Shown: positions 12,434-24,221, counted from the first letter of the stretch. The stretch: DNA of 64,000 nt from Phoma sp. XZ068 (GCA_004835665.1 RBKR01000022.1:806001-870000), one strand, 5' to 3'. Numbers and translations are program-made. The notes: a model not told the origin generated them from the letters alone.

Positions 12434-13472
12434 ATGGCAAACAGAGGCTACGATGTCGTCGTCGATGTCGACCAGGAGGTAAGACTGATGCGACAATGAC
12501 ACAAAAATTCACGGCTCTGCCGCTCACACCTCCCAGGGCGACTTAGGCCACACCGACCTGCAAGAGGACCTCGAATTCCACAGCTCCAGTAAGTAATCTA
12601 GCAACTGCACACGCTGCAAAACTAACCGTTCAATCAGACTTTGAAAGCACGCCCTCCGGCCGCGGCGCCAAAATCCAACCCGACTCATCCTCCTTCCTCC
12701 CCCAACCCGCCACGGCCTCGTCCAGCGGCTCACGCAAACACCTCCTCTGGACACTATCCTTCTACGCGCAAGCCTTCGACGTCGACACAACTGAGGTCCT
12801 GCGCCGCTGCACCGCAACCATCTACCCGCGCGCCAACTTCCTCGACGTCTTGGAGGGAAACCCAGATCTATACGGCCCGGTGTGGATCGCCACAACAGTC
12901 GTCGTCATCCTCTTCTTGACCGGCACAATCAACCAGTACCTAGCGCACCAGGGCAAGGAGCACTTCGCGTATGACTTCAAGCTGCTGAGCGGTGCGGCGG
13001 GGCTGGTGTATGGGTACACGGGGCTTGTCCCCGTGGGACTGTGGGGCGTGTTGAAGTGGTATGGCAGTGAGAGCGCGAATCTGCTTGAGTGCGCGTGTTT
13101 GTACGGATATGCGAATCTCGTGTGGATTGTTGTTGCGCTGGTGAGCTGGAGTCCGATTAGCAGTACGTCACCCCACACCTACTAACATCCTCCTCGTCCG
13201 TGTTGTCCCGGCTAACCATCTCAGTTCTCAACTACACCTTCGTCGCCCTCGGTCTCGCTTTCTCAGCCACTTTCCTGCTGCGAAACTTGTACCCCGTGCT
13301 CTCCACCACCGAGGCCAAGACCTCCAAGATCCTGCTCATTGTCGTCCTGGCGCTGCATGCGGGCTTCGCCATTGCGATTAAAGTGCTTTTCTTCGCCGCC
13401 ACGAGTCCCGTTGGCCCGAACAAGGGGAACGATGAGAAGACGGATCCGGCGCGCATGTTTCTAGGTCGGTGA
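12434..13472 (+). CDS. Yip1-domain Golgi membrane protein (YIPF1/2-like)
   Basis: Predicted five-pass membrane protein of the Yip1 family, which acts with Rab GTPases in ER-Golgi traffic. Four exons, 12434-12478, 12537-12588, 12638-13162 and 13225-13472, give 289 aa. Introns are 49-62 bp and all phases agree. The N-terminal 90 residues are acidic, polar and Ser-rich (cytosolic). A WTLSFYAQAFDVDT segment, the usual entry to the Yip1 domain, follows. Then come the DLYGPVWIATT block and hydrophobic segments to about residue 270, including a G-Y-G/LLECACLYGYAN region characteristic of the family. The C-terminus is short and polar. The choice of YIPF1/2 over other Yip1 members is by general resemblance. 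Confidence 0.85.
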
Positions 13473-14179
13473 GGTATGAGTATCGGGTTGAGATGAGAGA
13501 ATGAGAGGGTAGAGATATAGTTTTGTAAGATCAGGCTATGCGTATCTCGCTGGAGAACATGGTGTGGCGTTTTGATGGATATACCTAGATTCTTGAAATA
13601 TTAGGCTTGCACTGCTTTCACTTTTAGTATGAGCAAGATCACCATGCACGTGTGCGATGATTCAGTGTGTGATCGTGTGGTGTACCTCATCAACAGCACC
13701 TTAGACTGTAATGGCAAGTCTGATTTCGCAGGCATGTTAGCATCAGTTCTGCCCGTTTACACACGCACTTTTTCAAATACACTTAATTCAATTTCCTGGG
13801 CCATGTATCTTAACCAACGTCCGTATCATTTCATAAGAATATAACCTAGAGGTTATGAATAATAAACAAAAGAAAACTTCGAGCACTCTCCAGTCCGTCT
13901 GGAGAGTACCGTGCAACTCGAACACCCGAAATGAAATGAAATAAATCAACTGTTCATCAGCAGGCCAAATCCACGCTGAAGCTGCGCTGTAACTTTGACG
14001 TTGTATCCAAGAATATGTTGTTCGTTTTCCAATCTTCATTTTGTATCCGTTGAATTCTTGTCAACACCAGCGTGAAGCTAGTGGGCGCAACTCATAGCTG
14101 AGCTGTCTCAACTCTCATAGCCAACTGTCTCAACAACTTCGACATTCCCACCTCATCACCTTCGACATTCCCACCCACG
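13473..14179. other. Intergenic, convergent gene ends
   Basis: No supported gene in about 700 bp. It lies between the 3' end of the Yip1-family gene (+) and the 3' end of the unrecognised 509-aa gene (-), and so should hold two terminators. Around 14097-14180 there are imperfect repeats of a 'CTGTCTCAACT' and a 'TTCGACATTCCCACC' phrase. Confidence 0.45.
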
Positions 14180-15818
14180 TCACCGAACTCGATGAGATCC
14201 GAAATCAATGAGATCCATCCAACGATCACCATCGACCTTCTCGTCAAACCTGAAGTAATCAGGAACCGCCCGTTCTTTGAGCGAACCGTCCAGTAAAGCC
14301 GGCTCAACGACAGTTGACGGGCGAGATAACCTATCTTTGCGCTTGGGCTGCTTGCCGAACGTCTCGTGCATCCAGACTGTTTTTTTCTGCACGATGTCGG
14401 TGGCCTGGAGCTCGACGCACTGGCGCTTGCGAGAAGGTAGTATGGGTAGGGCGCGATGCTGGTTGTATGCTGCGGCGGAGATGTCGTGGAGGTTGTCAGT
14501 GATGTCGGCTGGTGGAGATAGGTCCGAACCCTCTTCATCCACTGATTCAGGACCGTCTGAACGGGGCATGAAGCTGGGACGTGGCCAATTGGCTACGGAG
14601 TAGGGTCGCTGACAGATAGGGGTTTGCGAGTGCGGTTTCTTAGCTATGGCGGGCATGGCTTGCCAATCCGGATCATCATGCTGGGGAAAGATGGGGAGAG
14701 ACACATCGTTCGCGCCATGGGAAAAAGCAGAGATATGCAGAGGATCCTTATCCTTTGGCACCTTTGTGAAGAAATTCTTCCGGGCTTTAGCTAACTGGCG
14801 GTCGTCTTGCTGAATCGATTTGATCTTGCACATTAACCATCTGAGGTCAAACTTGAGGCGCTGGACAAACTCCCGCGAGACAGGGATACTTGGTACTAAT
14901 ACGGTGGGCGAAGCATTCAGAACCGTGTGAAGTGCAAGGTCTCCATATCCCATATTGCACAGCTTGGTTTCGAGCACACGCCTTTTTCCGGAAAGCTTGT
15001 TAATCTTTGCTTCGAGGCTGACGTACTCCGCAGAGCCAGGGATGGGTTTCTGCTTCTTGCGTAGGGCCTGTGGTTTGTCGAGGATTCCATCCTTGATCAT
15101 GCGTTTGCGTTCAGCTCGAACTTCGTCTCCTTCTGGGGAGTCATCTGGATTGTACTGCCCAAAGTGGTACTCCATGGCCATTCTGGAAATATGATAAAGA
15201 ATACTGGGACGAGTAGTAAGTGTCACAGTCATGGTCTCCTGCTGGAGATCATCGTCTGATTCTGTAAGATCGACAGGATCAGAAGCTACTTGAGAAGCTT
15301 GAGCAACCACTACTTGAGGCGGCTGACCCAGTGGCAAAGACGGGAATGCTGCTGGTGGAAGCGTTCTTGAGTCTGTACATGCGCCTCGAGCGTGGTACTC
15401 AGCCCACGTAGGGGACATTCGGTATCTCGCTGATGGACTGTGTTGTGGTTAACAACTTGCTGTGCAGGATACAATTTGTTCCTGAACGCAAAACACTGAA
15501 GTCCTTCATAGCAAGATACATCCAAGGTATACCACAGGGTACTTACTTCATGGTGGATAGACCAGCGTGATCGTGATCCTTACTGCAAGTCGGCGATGAG
15601 TCTGATGATGTAGGGGTGTGCGAGTCTTCACGTCGAAAAATGGTCGGTAAATATGTCTCTGGAAGACTTTCCAAGATCTCCTGTGTGTCGGGGTAGTCTG
15701 GTTGTTTGGGCTCGTTGGGCGATGCACCCGTGGGTGATGAAACCACCGTACCGATGTCATCTTGCTCAAATCGCTTGGGCAGTCTTAACTTGTGCTTCGG
15801 CCGTAGGAGCATCTCCAT
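14180..15818 (-). CDS. Unrecognised 509-aa protein with a SUMO-interaction-like motif
   Basis: I do not recognise a known domain. Two exons, 15818-15547 and 15437-14180, are joined by a 109-bp intron (GTAAGT..GTTAAC..ACAG). The splice merges two otherwise separate frames through a split Asn codon. The protein is hydrophilic and basic to mixed, with no signal peptide or membrane segment. Residues at about 145-153 read PVDLTESDDD, a good match to a SUMO-interacting motif (hydrophobic core VDLT followed by acids). A basic KRKR/KKQK-type stretch (about 205-220) could be a nuclear signal. A central Lys/Arg/Leu-rich segment may form helices. A nuclear role is inferred from these motifs only. Confidence 0.6.
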
Positions 15819-16684
15819 AATTTTCTGATATTCAATATTACGAAATGATCGGGTATGGATATGGTGGGACGAAAAAATGGTTCAGTCGAAGCGCGTACCG
15901 TGGTTGACCGTACAGAAGAAAAGGGTGTTGTAGAAAAAAATACTAGAACCGTGACGAGGTGTGAACGCAGCAGTGCGGTTGCCATATAGAGCGTGGTACT
16001 CTCCTAGTCTCCTGTACTTTCTGCCACTGCTGCATGACACGACTGGAAATCTACAGTCAGATGCTGCGTAAAATGATGGCTTGACTGGACAAATGCACTG
16101 GATTCATAGTCGATCTGGGCTGCCGACAGCAATTCTACTTTGGCTTTCCCGTAGCAATGAGAAAAAAGAGTGACATGACAAGACTGGCACACTGTTTGAG
16201 GTCAGAATCTTGGTAAGGTAGGAGCGAGCCTGTGAGTGACGTGATGAAAACGCACTTGCACTCTCATGGTCTCGGGTTGAAGCAAGAAGTTGCGGAAGAT
16301 GCCAAGTATTGCAGACGAGGGGCTGAGAGAGTTCGATGTGCAGGCAATAGGATGCGTGACGGAGACAATTTTGGAGGTAGTCGGAACATGCAGAATCATA
16401 GGCACGCGAATGCTAGTAAACAATGAAAGAAGCACTTTGAGAGATGCACACATGCAGAGGAACGATGTGAATTAGCAGCTTGACATTTCAAGGCCAACTG
16501 CAGGTACACTGAACTGGAGAGCCACGTTTTTGGATCTCCCTTGAGTAGCCTCAATGGCTCGTTCTCCTTCAATGCAAATCATCCCCGAAAATAAAAAACG
16601 CCAGAAGCCATGCAGGGTATCATGTAAAGGAAAAACGCCACCTCACGTCAACCTGCTTGATCTCGCGTAGCAAGCAAAGTCGAC
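15819..16684. other. Intergenic between two minus-strand genes
   Basis: No supported gene. The left part is the promoter of the 509-aa gene and the right part the 3' end of the phosphatase-like gene. An A-rich run lies near 16590-16600. Confidence 0.5.
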
Positions 16685-17647
16685 TTAAGCACTCTGAAAG
16701 GGAGTGTTGTCGCGACCCTGGAATCGAAGCGCATCGGACGGGTCTAGGCCATCCTCCATATCCACGTCGTCATCGTCGCGCGTGTCTTCGATGGAACGCT
16801 TGGGCCTCGCTGCCAAAGAAGGCTGCAGATGGGAATTATGCTGGCCAAACCCACTGGCGAGGCTGTTCGTTTGAAATTGGTGCGCATTGGAGCTCGATAC
16901 CGAACGTGCAGCCTGGAGGATGTCCCAGTGCGACCGAAGGATGTTCTTAATCGTATCGTCGAAGTTGACACAGAAACGTTGGGCCTGACAGACTTGCATT
17001 GCTTTGATGTAGTCAAAGTTGTCGAGGATCTCCATGAGGTATGCCGCAACAACAGCGGCGGACTTCTCGTTACCCGATTCGCAGAAGACCAAGACCTTAC
17101 CGAGCGTGGGTTGGCCTGTCTGTGCAAGGGTCTGTTGACGGACGCGCGCAACATGCTCGTTGATTGCTCTCGTCGTGTGGCTGAACCTGCCGATCAGATT
17201 GTGGTAGGACGGTACTTCGATGGTAGCCACAGCAAGGCCGGCATCACGCGCTGCTTGCAAGGCGCCGCTCATGCTACCGTCGCGAGAGCGGATTGCGAAC
17301 ACCATGGTGATCCCTTCGCGCGCGAGGAACTCCTTATCTTTGGACGCAACCATTGGCCCAAGGAACAGCCATGGCAGGATCATCTGTGCCTGTCGCCGCC
17401 GCTCGTATGCCCACTCCACCAGCGTGTTCTTCTGGACAATGTCCTCCAAGGCCATCTCCTTGAGAAAGCTTATGTCGAAGCCGCCAGACCCCGTGCCGAC
17501 CACCAGGCCAGGCATGTCGGTGGAGAGCGTTGGTGGAGGTACGACGACCCGGGGTGGCGTAGGGAGACGGTACGTGTATTCGTTGTGGTTGCGCATAGTT
17601 AGACCAAGCGAGCTGCGCATCGGCGACTCTTCCCGTGTGGCCGTCAT
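16685..17647 (-). CDS. STYX-like dual-specificity phosphatase fold, Arg-to-Lys active site
   Basis: Single-exon gene for a 320-aa protein with a dual-specificity phosphatase/STYX-like domain at about residues 85-245. The segment ILPWLFLGPMVASKDKEFL is the family's entry to the domain (compare IxxxLYLGxxxxAxN). The signature loop reads VFCESGNEKSA. Cys189 is kept, but the CX5R arginine is lysine (Lys195). The C-terminal 70 residues are polar with an acidic DDDDVDMEDG patch. Without the arginine, strong phosphate binding and catalysis are doubtful, so it may act as a phospho-protein binder like STYX. The start at 17647 gives a short Ser/Arg N-terminus; an internal Met at residue 10 is an alternative. 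The DNA of the loop was read on both strands and is unambiguous. Confidence 0.82.
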   Translation of the reverse strand: MTATREESPMRSSLGLTMRNHNEYTYRLPTPPRVVVPPPTLSTDMPGLVVGTGSGGFDISFLKEMALEDIVQKNTLVEWAYERRRQAQMILPWLFLGPMVASKDKEFLAREGITMVFAIRSRDGSMSGALQAARDAGLAVATIEVPSYHNLIGRFSHTTRAINEHVARVRQQTLAQTGQPTLGKVLVFCESGNEKSAAVVAAYLMEILDNFDYIKAMQVCQAQRFCVNFDDTIKNILRSHWDILQAARSVSSSNAHQFQTNSLASGFGQHNSHLQPSLAARPKRSIEDTRDDDDVDMEDGLDPSDALRFQGRDNTPFQSA

Positions 17648-19500
17648 GGTGGTGGCGGCGGTTGTTGGCGGTCGAGGTCGAGGTGGTCAGCCCTGCGATG
17701 CGGGGGATATTGGGATATTTCGGTAGCGCGATCTCTGCGATGACGCGCTGTCACGGGACTGACGCGCGATAACAACGGGGTAGGGCTGTCGAGATAGTTG
17801 GTGTTTCTGAATGGATGCTCTGCGGTGAAAGAATATGGGTGGAGGATTCTGCCGCAGCTGCTGGAAGGCGCATTGAAACGGTCAAGCCGCCCTTAGGCAG
17901 CTGCCGCACAGAGTCCGCCCGGAGTGGGGGTGATGACAATGTCCACCTGCAGTCAATCGACAGAGAACCTGTCTTTCAAGTGGCAATGGTAGACCATCTC
18001 CACGGTGTAGGAGACATGAACGTTGCCAAGCAAGCCCTGGGGAAGATGTAAGCTCTCGAATGTACGTCTGCCAGGCTGAACCTTTCCAGCATCCATCGCA
18101 CAGCTAGCCGCAAGTGGAAGCATTATGTTCACATGGGAAGCTTCGAAACTCAAGTCACTTACTAATGCAATCTCGAACAATCCTCTGAGAACTGTACGTT
18201 GTACTACGGTACAAGGCCATGCAGGGCGCTGTCGCACGTGGATACGTGTTCCTCTTGAACTATTGATGTTGTACTCCTGCTCTATCCCACCTGGCCTGCT
18301 TGGCAGCAACCGTCACCAACCACTACGCCGCTCGAGGCTCACAACCAACCTTCTCATCCATCTCAGCGGTGTGATGCTTTGCACACGTGAACACCATTGT
18401 GGTAGCAGCGCTGATTTGTGACGTCCCCTCTGGCCATACGGAACAATGCTGAGGGCACCTTCCTGACAGTTTCAACGGTAGCGTGGCAGCGCTACAGTAC
18501 TCCATCGTCGGTCGTAAAACCATGAAATTGCCGGCGAGCAAAAGCATCCACAGCAATCCGTATCACCACGAGCTAGACTCATGGCTCAATCAACTGAACA
18601 CGACGACATGTGGCAAAGCAGCGGGTCAGTGACCCTTTTTTCCGCCGTGAAGGAACAGAGTCGGTGGCGCAGACGGGTCCAAACATACAGGTCCACAGGT
18701 TCAGCGGGTGATTACAGTGGCAGCACCAAACAATGCGAACACGAGGCTGATGTTTCCTGACCTGCAAGTACGTTGCGACTTGACCATTGTCTTCTCAGCA
18801 AGTGCTCTGATGCTACTTCGCTGGTGGTACATTTGTTCAGCCACCGCGTACGCAGTCGCAAAGCTAACAACAACTTTCTGAACTCCCTACAGGCACATGA
18901 TCTCTACGCATTGAACACCTCCACGGTCCTCCATGCTTCCACAGATGTAGATGCGACTATTTTTACATAACGTGCCGAACACGAGCTGTCGCGCGCAAAG
19001 GCCCGGCAGGGGAGATTTTTGATGGGTCCAAAAGGAGGCTGGCAGCACCTCGGTCGCCCTAAGGACAGGCTACCCCCGCCGCGGAAATTGTAAATGCCAT
19101 GCAGCGACGCAAGTCCCCAGTGGTGCCCTGCATGCACGATAAGTCACGAGCCTGATGTGGTTTGGCGCACTGGTTGAAAAAGCTTATCACCTACCTGCTT
19201 GGCCAAGCGCATTCGATGCCAATACAACGTTGCAGATTTATCCCCAGTTTTGATCCGTCATGGCCCGTGAACTGGCGTCGAAGGTCGTGTAGGGTTAGGA
19301 CAGGTGATGCTGATCCTATCATCGCTGCAGCACGATGCCGCTGCGGCAGGCCAGGATAAAAGAGACGGTCTGTCCTGGCGTTGGAAACTCCAGCAGCGAT
19401 CTCAACTTCCTGCCGACCCTCGTTCGAACCCACACTCGCTGATCGCAACTGCCATTCTTTACTCTTAATCCTAATACCGTTCGACCTTACTCACCACACC
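17648..19500. other. Gene-free interval upstream of the tyrosinase
   Basis: About 1.85 kb with no supported gene. It separates two divergent genes, so it should hold both promoters. A perfect 13-base inverted repeat GGGTCAGTGACCC lies at 18623-18635. A TATA-like GATAAAAG at 19355-19362 lies about 140 bp before the tyrosinase ATG. Short frames on both strands are not gene-like. Confidence 0.5.
19355..19362 (+). promoter_or_regulatory. TATA-like element of the tyrosinase gene
   Basis: GATAAAAG about 140 bp upstream of the tyrosinase start is a plausible TATA element, in keeping with a regulated secreted enzyme. Position and sequence only; not tested. Confidence 0.35.
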
Positions 19501-20786
19501 ATGCATTTCTCAGCCATTGCAGCCCTCTCGGCCGCCACTCTAGTGTCTGGCGCTGCCGTCAAGAGACAAAATGCGCCAGGCTCTGTCCCGATGACAGCTC
19601 TTTTCCCTGCCTTGCCTATTTCCATCTTCGAAAAGACCGCCGGACACACATTGACCCTCGATGAAGCACTTGCCGGGTTAAAAATTTCCGATAAGATCCA
19701 CGAGATTGAAGACAAGGTTGGAGACGTACTTGACGACCTCAACCTACCAAAACCCAAGCTACCCAGCTTAGACAACCTACCCAACCTACCCAGCCTAGAC
19801 AACCTACCCAACCTACCCAACCTCGGAACCCATGCAAAGCGCGCCACATGCTCTAACGTCCGCGTTCGCACAGAATGGGACTCCCTCTCCAACGCCGGCA
19901 GGCAAAACTTCGTCGACTCTATCAAATGTTTGATGAATAGGGCACCGTCCGGCCAGTTCTCAGCCTCCAAGAGCCGTTATGAGGACTTTGTTGCTCTGCA
20001 CCAGATCCTTACACCTAGGGTACACGGCAGCTCGAAATTCCTGCTGTGGCACAGATACTATCTTTGGACTTTCGAATCGGTCCTCCGTAGCGACTGTGGC
20101 CTTACCACACCCATACCGTGGTTCGACGAGACCAGGTATGCCGGAAGATTCAGCCAGTCCTCGATTTTCTCAAGCCAGTGGTTTGGTTCTGTCAGCCTCG
20201 GCGGCGCTTGTGTAACCAACGGCGTAAGTAGACCATGTTCCACGGCACTTCGAGCTAGATAACTGACAACCAATGCAGCAATTCGCCAACCTCGCGATTA
20301 ACATCGGGCCTGGCACAGGCAACCAGCCTCACTGCCTCGCACGCAACGATGATTCTTCTAAGACAATCAACACTGGCTCGTCGATGGTGGACGCTTGTAA
20401 CGCACGCGGTACATTCTCCGACATGGCAGGATGCTCGGAAGGCGGTGCTCACGCCTGGGGCCACAATGGTATTGGTGCCGTTATGCAAGACGTCTACGCT
20501 TCCCCTGCGGACCCCGTAAGTTCTCCCAGCCGGCCACATCTGAGAACAACATTCTAACATTTGTCAGGTTTTCTGGCTGCACCACGGCTTCATCGACCGC
20601 AACATGCGCATCTGGCAGAACCAGAACGCTGCCGTGCGCACAACTACCATTGATGGCACGGACATCGATGGCAATGCGCTGACCCTGGACACGGGCATCA
20701 ACGTGTACAGCATCAGGCCTGATATCAAGATTAGGGATGTTCTTGACACCACGGGCGAGGCGCTTTGCTACAAGTACAACTACTAG
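19501..20786 (+). CDS. Secreted tyrosinase-like type-3 copper oxidase
   Basis: Predicted secreted phenol/catechol oxidase. Exons 19501-20223, 20279-20515 and 20568-20786 give 392 aa, with two phase-0 introns of 55 and 52 bp. A signal peptide (about residues 1-19) is followed by a Lys-Arg site at 21-22. A propeptide of about 90 residues ends at a second Lys-Arg (113-114), suggesting Kex2-type maturation. The propeptide carries a tandem LPSLDNLPN repeat. CuA ligands appear as His167, His175 and His184 (LLWHRYY). CuB ligands are His299 and His303 (GGAHAWGH) and the FWLHH pair at 325-326. The short tyrosinase core without a long C-terminal shield domain resembles the small fungal tyrosinase-like proteins found beside secondary-metabolite genes. 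Substrate unknown. Confidence 0.88.
19759..19821 (+). repeat. 27-bp tandem repeat coding LPSLDNLPN in the tyrosinase propeptide
   Basis: Two near-perfect copies of a 27-bp unit (19759-19785 and 19786-19812) plus a 9-bp partial copy. The copies differ at one base (AGCTTA against AGCCTA). The repeat stays in frame and adds Leu/Pro/Asn-rich linker between the helix-like propeptide and the Lys-Arg cleavage site. Copy number may vary between strains. Confidence 0.85.
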
Positions 20787-21660
20787 GTGGTTGTTGCTTA
20801 TGGACGTATTTTGTAGATACCCTTATTCTTTCATAGACTTTCGAAGATCAATACCATTTAATATATTGGATGGTAAAGCCAGCTTCTCTTATGAATGGTT
20901 CCAGAGAAGACCTTGAACAACAGTCATGTAGAGGCCTTGCATTCGACTATCACCTTGATTAACCTAGCAAGAAAGCGACATTGACTCGTGAGACTTCGAA
21001 GGCCGGACGCATCCTGCATCTTGGCACCAACTAAATTCCTTGGAATGGCAATTTCCTCTGCACCTTGGCACCCAATCTTTCATGAGGACAGCGTAACAAC
21101 ATAAACATTATTGGTGGACAATGCCTGCAATGGCAGCAACAACAAAAACGAAAAAGGAAGAAAGAAAGTAGTGACGCGTACGAACACAAAACGTATCCTA
21201 GGACTGCCCTTGCTCAGCAATCGTAATTCTTCACACCATCAATGGCATCAACCATCGCCTGCCTGAACTTACGTGGTTGAAGCTGGCGCAGCCTGGCTTC
21301 GGTACTTGAAATGCAGCGACAAGGCCTCCGGAATGAATGTTGAACACTTGTTTCACTTTAATAATGGTAATAGCTTTCCAGAGCTTCCAATACGTCGCTG
21401 TCCGTACCTATTACCTTGCACCGTCGGCCTTCATCTTCATAGCCATCTATCGAGCGGTCCCCAAGCATTTTGTGGAAAGAGCCGGTTGACTTCGATATAC
21501 ACGCGACTAAGGTATGGGAGTTACGCGTTCCTTTCTCGCGCTACGTCCGTCCACCAGAACCCACAGGTTTTCACGGGTCGCTTTCCACTGGTTTACAGAA
21601 TTGCCTGTGAAACTGCAGCTTCAGGTCCAGTTTCCAAGAATGGATAAAGATTAGCGGTTA
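20787..21660. other. Intergenic 3' of the tyrosinase
   Basis: No supported gene in about 870 bp. A plus-strand frame at 21273-21647 is open but unrecognised, and could be the front of the decayed ORF that follows. Confidence 0.4.
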
Positions 21661-22455
21661 AACAACTGCCATTGCATAGGTGGTTCGGTCCAGGAGTATA
21701 ATTATGAGTAGGACGAAGAGCATGACAAGGCCCCAGAGCGACTGGGCGAGCGATTCCAAGACTTTTGGCAAAGACTATAACCCATTTCCTCTGGCAAACT
21801 AGGTAATCCTGTGCAAAAACTATCTAGGTACATCCAGCGATTTGGAACCAGATGTCTTTGGGAGACTTGGCCACATCTGCATCCCAAGCACAGAGACCTC
21901 CTTTTCTTTCCTCAAGACAAAGAAGTCCGGCGCTTCCGAGCATTAAGGAGTATTTGGCCGCCAATTATTGAAAGCAAAGACGTCGACGCGGCTATTGAAT
22001 TGAAAGAGGTCTTAGCTCAGCTCCAGACGAAGATCGGCCTGCCGATCAAGAACGTCTAGGGTCATATTGGTGCATACCATTACTCGTGCTCTAAAGGCTA
22101 TCTGCACAACTGCCATGAAGCTACAACCTTTGTTATGCTCACAGCAGCTCTAGAAGCCCATTACTCATACAGACAGCACAACCCATTGCAAGGTCCAGCG
22201 CCAGTTTGCGAGGCTTGGTTCTTCCAACCCGGAGTTCTCCACGCATATAATCGGAGAGTGGGATCATCGGGAACACGTCAACTGGCCAGCGCTTTTCCAA
22301 ACCTTGTTTGCTCAGAACGATGGGAAACCGAGGATCTTGAGACAAACGATAGCCAGGTCTTGGTAGCATTCGGGAAACAATGGAATTGGTTGGGATTTCA
22401 CAATCGAGCAGTCACGGAGCAGGCTGCTCTCTATCAGGTAGAACAAGATTCGTAG
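21661..22455 (+). pseudogene. Decayed unrecognised ORF with in-frame stops
   Basis: One reading frame stays protein-like from about 21661 to 22455 but is broken by stops at 21709 (TAG), 21778 (TAA) and 22057 (TAG). The longest pieces are about 92 codons (21781-22056) and 132 codons (22060-22452). Their composition (Trp, His, Pro-rich, e.g. WETWPHLHPKHRD and FGKQWNWLGFHN) looks coding rather than random, and both lie in the same frame. I see no splice pair that removes the stops cleanly. The family is not recognised. An alternative is chance open frame in intergenic DNA. Confidence 0.35.
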
Positions 22456-23575
22456 TGTAAGCAAGTGAAATCGGCGGAGGAGAACTATATGTTAAATCTA
22501 GCTCTTGATGTTCTTGATGGTTTAATATGAAGGGACTGAATTGAAGGACAGGAACTTAAATACATTACAGACTAAGTGGCTAAAAGTCAAACAATTCCGT
22601 GCATTCCTATAGGCTTGCCAATCTGGCTCAAAGCTAATGAATCTCGAGAAAGTTCGACGGGAACGAATGGTGGAAGAGTGGGAGAAGTGAAAGCGCCTAA
22701 CAATATGCCTTACAAACCGCAGCTCTGAGGGTACCATAACAGGTACGATGCATGGCAGCGCCTGGCAACTCAGAGTAAGATCGGTCTCCTGTGCTCCAGT
22801 ACAGCACAATAACCTATGACTCTTCGTCGGGTTGGCGAGGAAGACAGGTTCCTGACCGATGAAAACGTGATTCCTTGTGACTGTGTCTTTACAATGGGAC
22901 GTTTGGAAAACGCCAGGTTAGACGGGAGACCTTGTTTTACAACGAATTATGATTGTATGTGATATTTACGTGCAAAGAAAAGGAATATATCATAAATAAC
23001 AGTTGATACGGTGGCTTATAGTCCCTCAAATTGTGACATTGTCTCAATGTCACGTAAAGTCGCTATACTATGTATTTAAATATTCATAGCTCATTTTCTA
23101 GTCTGATGCAACTTGGATTGTGGGGTACAGGTTCTCGGAAGGCTTCCAACGGACTCTAAGCTTTTCCATCGAGACTATGACTGAAATTTTGGTGGACTGT
23201 TGACCGTCTAGGGTCGAAAATTTTATCTGATATCGACTCGCTGGAGAGTCCCCTCGTCAATTGACCAGATACACTAGGTGTCGTGAAACCTGGTGGTTTC
23301 AAAAGCTCGAGCACGTTGAAAGAAATTTCAAGGGATGGCAATGTGAAAAATATATGTAAATCTCTGAAATATGTACTGGAACAAAGTCTCTCCCATTGCG
23401 ACCGCGCCCGCATGTAGGAGCCAGCTGGATTCATGGCCGCGCGATTCATTTCTTAGAGCCAACCGAAGACCTCTCAGGTTTTCAATTCGCCATAATCGCG
23501 TTCGGTAATGTGGTATCTTAGAAACATCGGACACCTTCTCCAGTGTGATCCCACTTTCAGCTTTCCGCTGTTCGC
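22456..23575. other. Intergenic, AT-rich
   Basis: About 1.1 kb with no supported gene. Around 22950-23100 it is AT-rich (TATTTAAATATTCATAG and similar). The right end is the 3' flank of the minus-strand SnoaL-fold gene. Confidence 0.45.
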
Positions 23576-24221
23576 TCACGGATGGAACGATGCCTTCTTG
23601 CTTGGAAACACCTCCCCTTGATCCCACTACCTTGTATTAGCACCTCCACACTCATGAATCATTACAATCAGTCCACTTACATGTTCTACAATGCATCCAC
23701 CCTCCCACCTGAACCGGTCGACTACCAACCCGAACGACGTAGTATTATATTCTAACCAGCTCTGAGTCCCCTGGAAAGTAGTACGAAGCGGTGTGATGCC
23801 TGCGTCTCCCCAAATCGGAGATAAGAGCTCCCAGGCGGAGTCTGAGCCGTTTTTCACGAGAGGGTTGTGGTTCTGAATCTATTGTTAGTCGCAAATTTTC
23901 GGCTATGCGATACAGAGGAGAAGGAAGTTTGGCCGTATATGTGAACATAAATGTGAAATATGGGAGTAGTACAATGTAGTCTGAGACGATGTATGTAAAG
24001 GCCTCGGTGATGTTCTGCGTGTAGATGAAGGCGCGGGCGAAGCACTGGGAGCGTTCTTTGGTCTGCCATTGGGTGGTTGCTTTGTTACGGACACATGGTG
24101 CAGGCTTCACGAGGGCTGTCTGCCGTTCGGTCAGGGAACTGAGGCTGCCGTCTGTGCTTGTCGGGGCGGCGAGGGCGGCGAGTGGTGCGGCGAGCGCAGT
24201 GAGATATAGAGTGAAGTGCAT
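23576..24221 (-). CDS. Small secreted SnoaL-like (NTF2-fold) protein
   Basis: Predicted secreted 163-aa protein with a SnoaL-like domain, a cone-shaped fold used by polyketide cyclases and many fungal proteins of unknown role. Exons 24221-23973, 23872-23681 and 23626-23576; introns of 100 and 54 bp. The signal peptide (about residues 1-19) is Ala-rich. After splicing the domain reads through the family-typical phrases NITEAF.YI, DYI.NHNPLVKNG, SAWELLSPIW, DRFRWEGGCIVEHWD and ends QGEVFP. Unspliced frames break exactly at those phrases, which supports the model. The first acceptor could be CAG (chosen) or a TAG six bases upstream, adding two residues. Function unknown; a lyase, isomerase or binding role is possible. 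Confidence 0.8.

Noticed and set aside
16829..17602. 257-codon plus-strand frame
   Set aside because: Antisense shadow of the STYX-like gene, whose minus-strand motifs are clear.
18623..18635. Perfect 13-base inverted repeat GGGTCAGTGACCC
   Set aside because: A single short palindrome in 1.8 kb of non-coding DNA can arise by chance; no second copy was seen.
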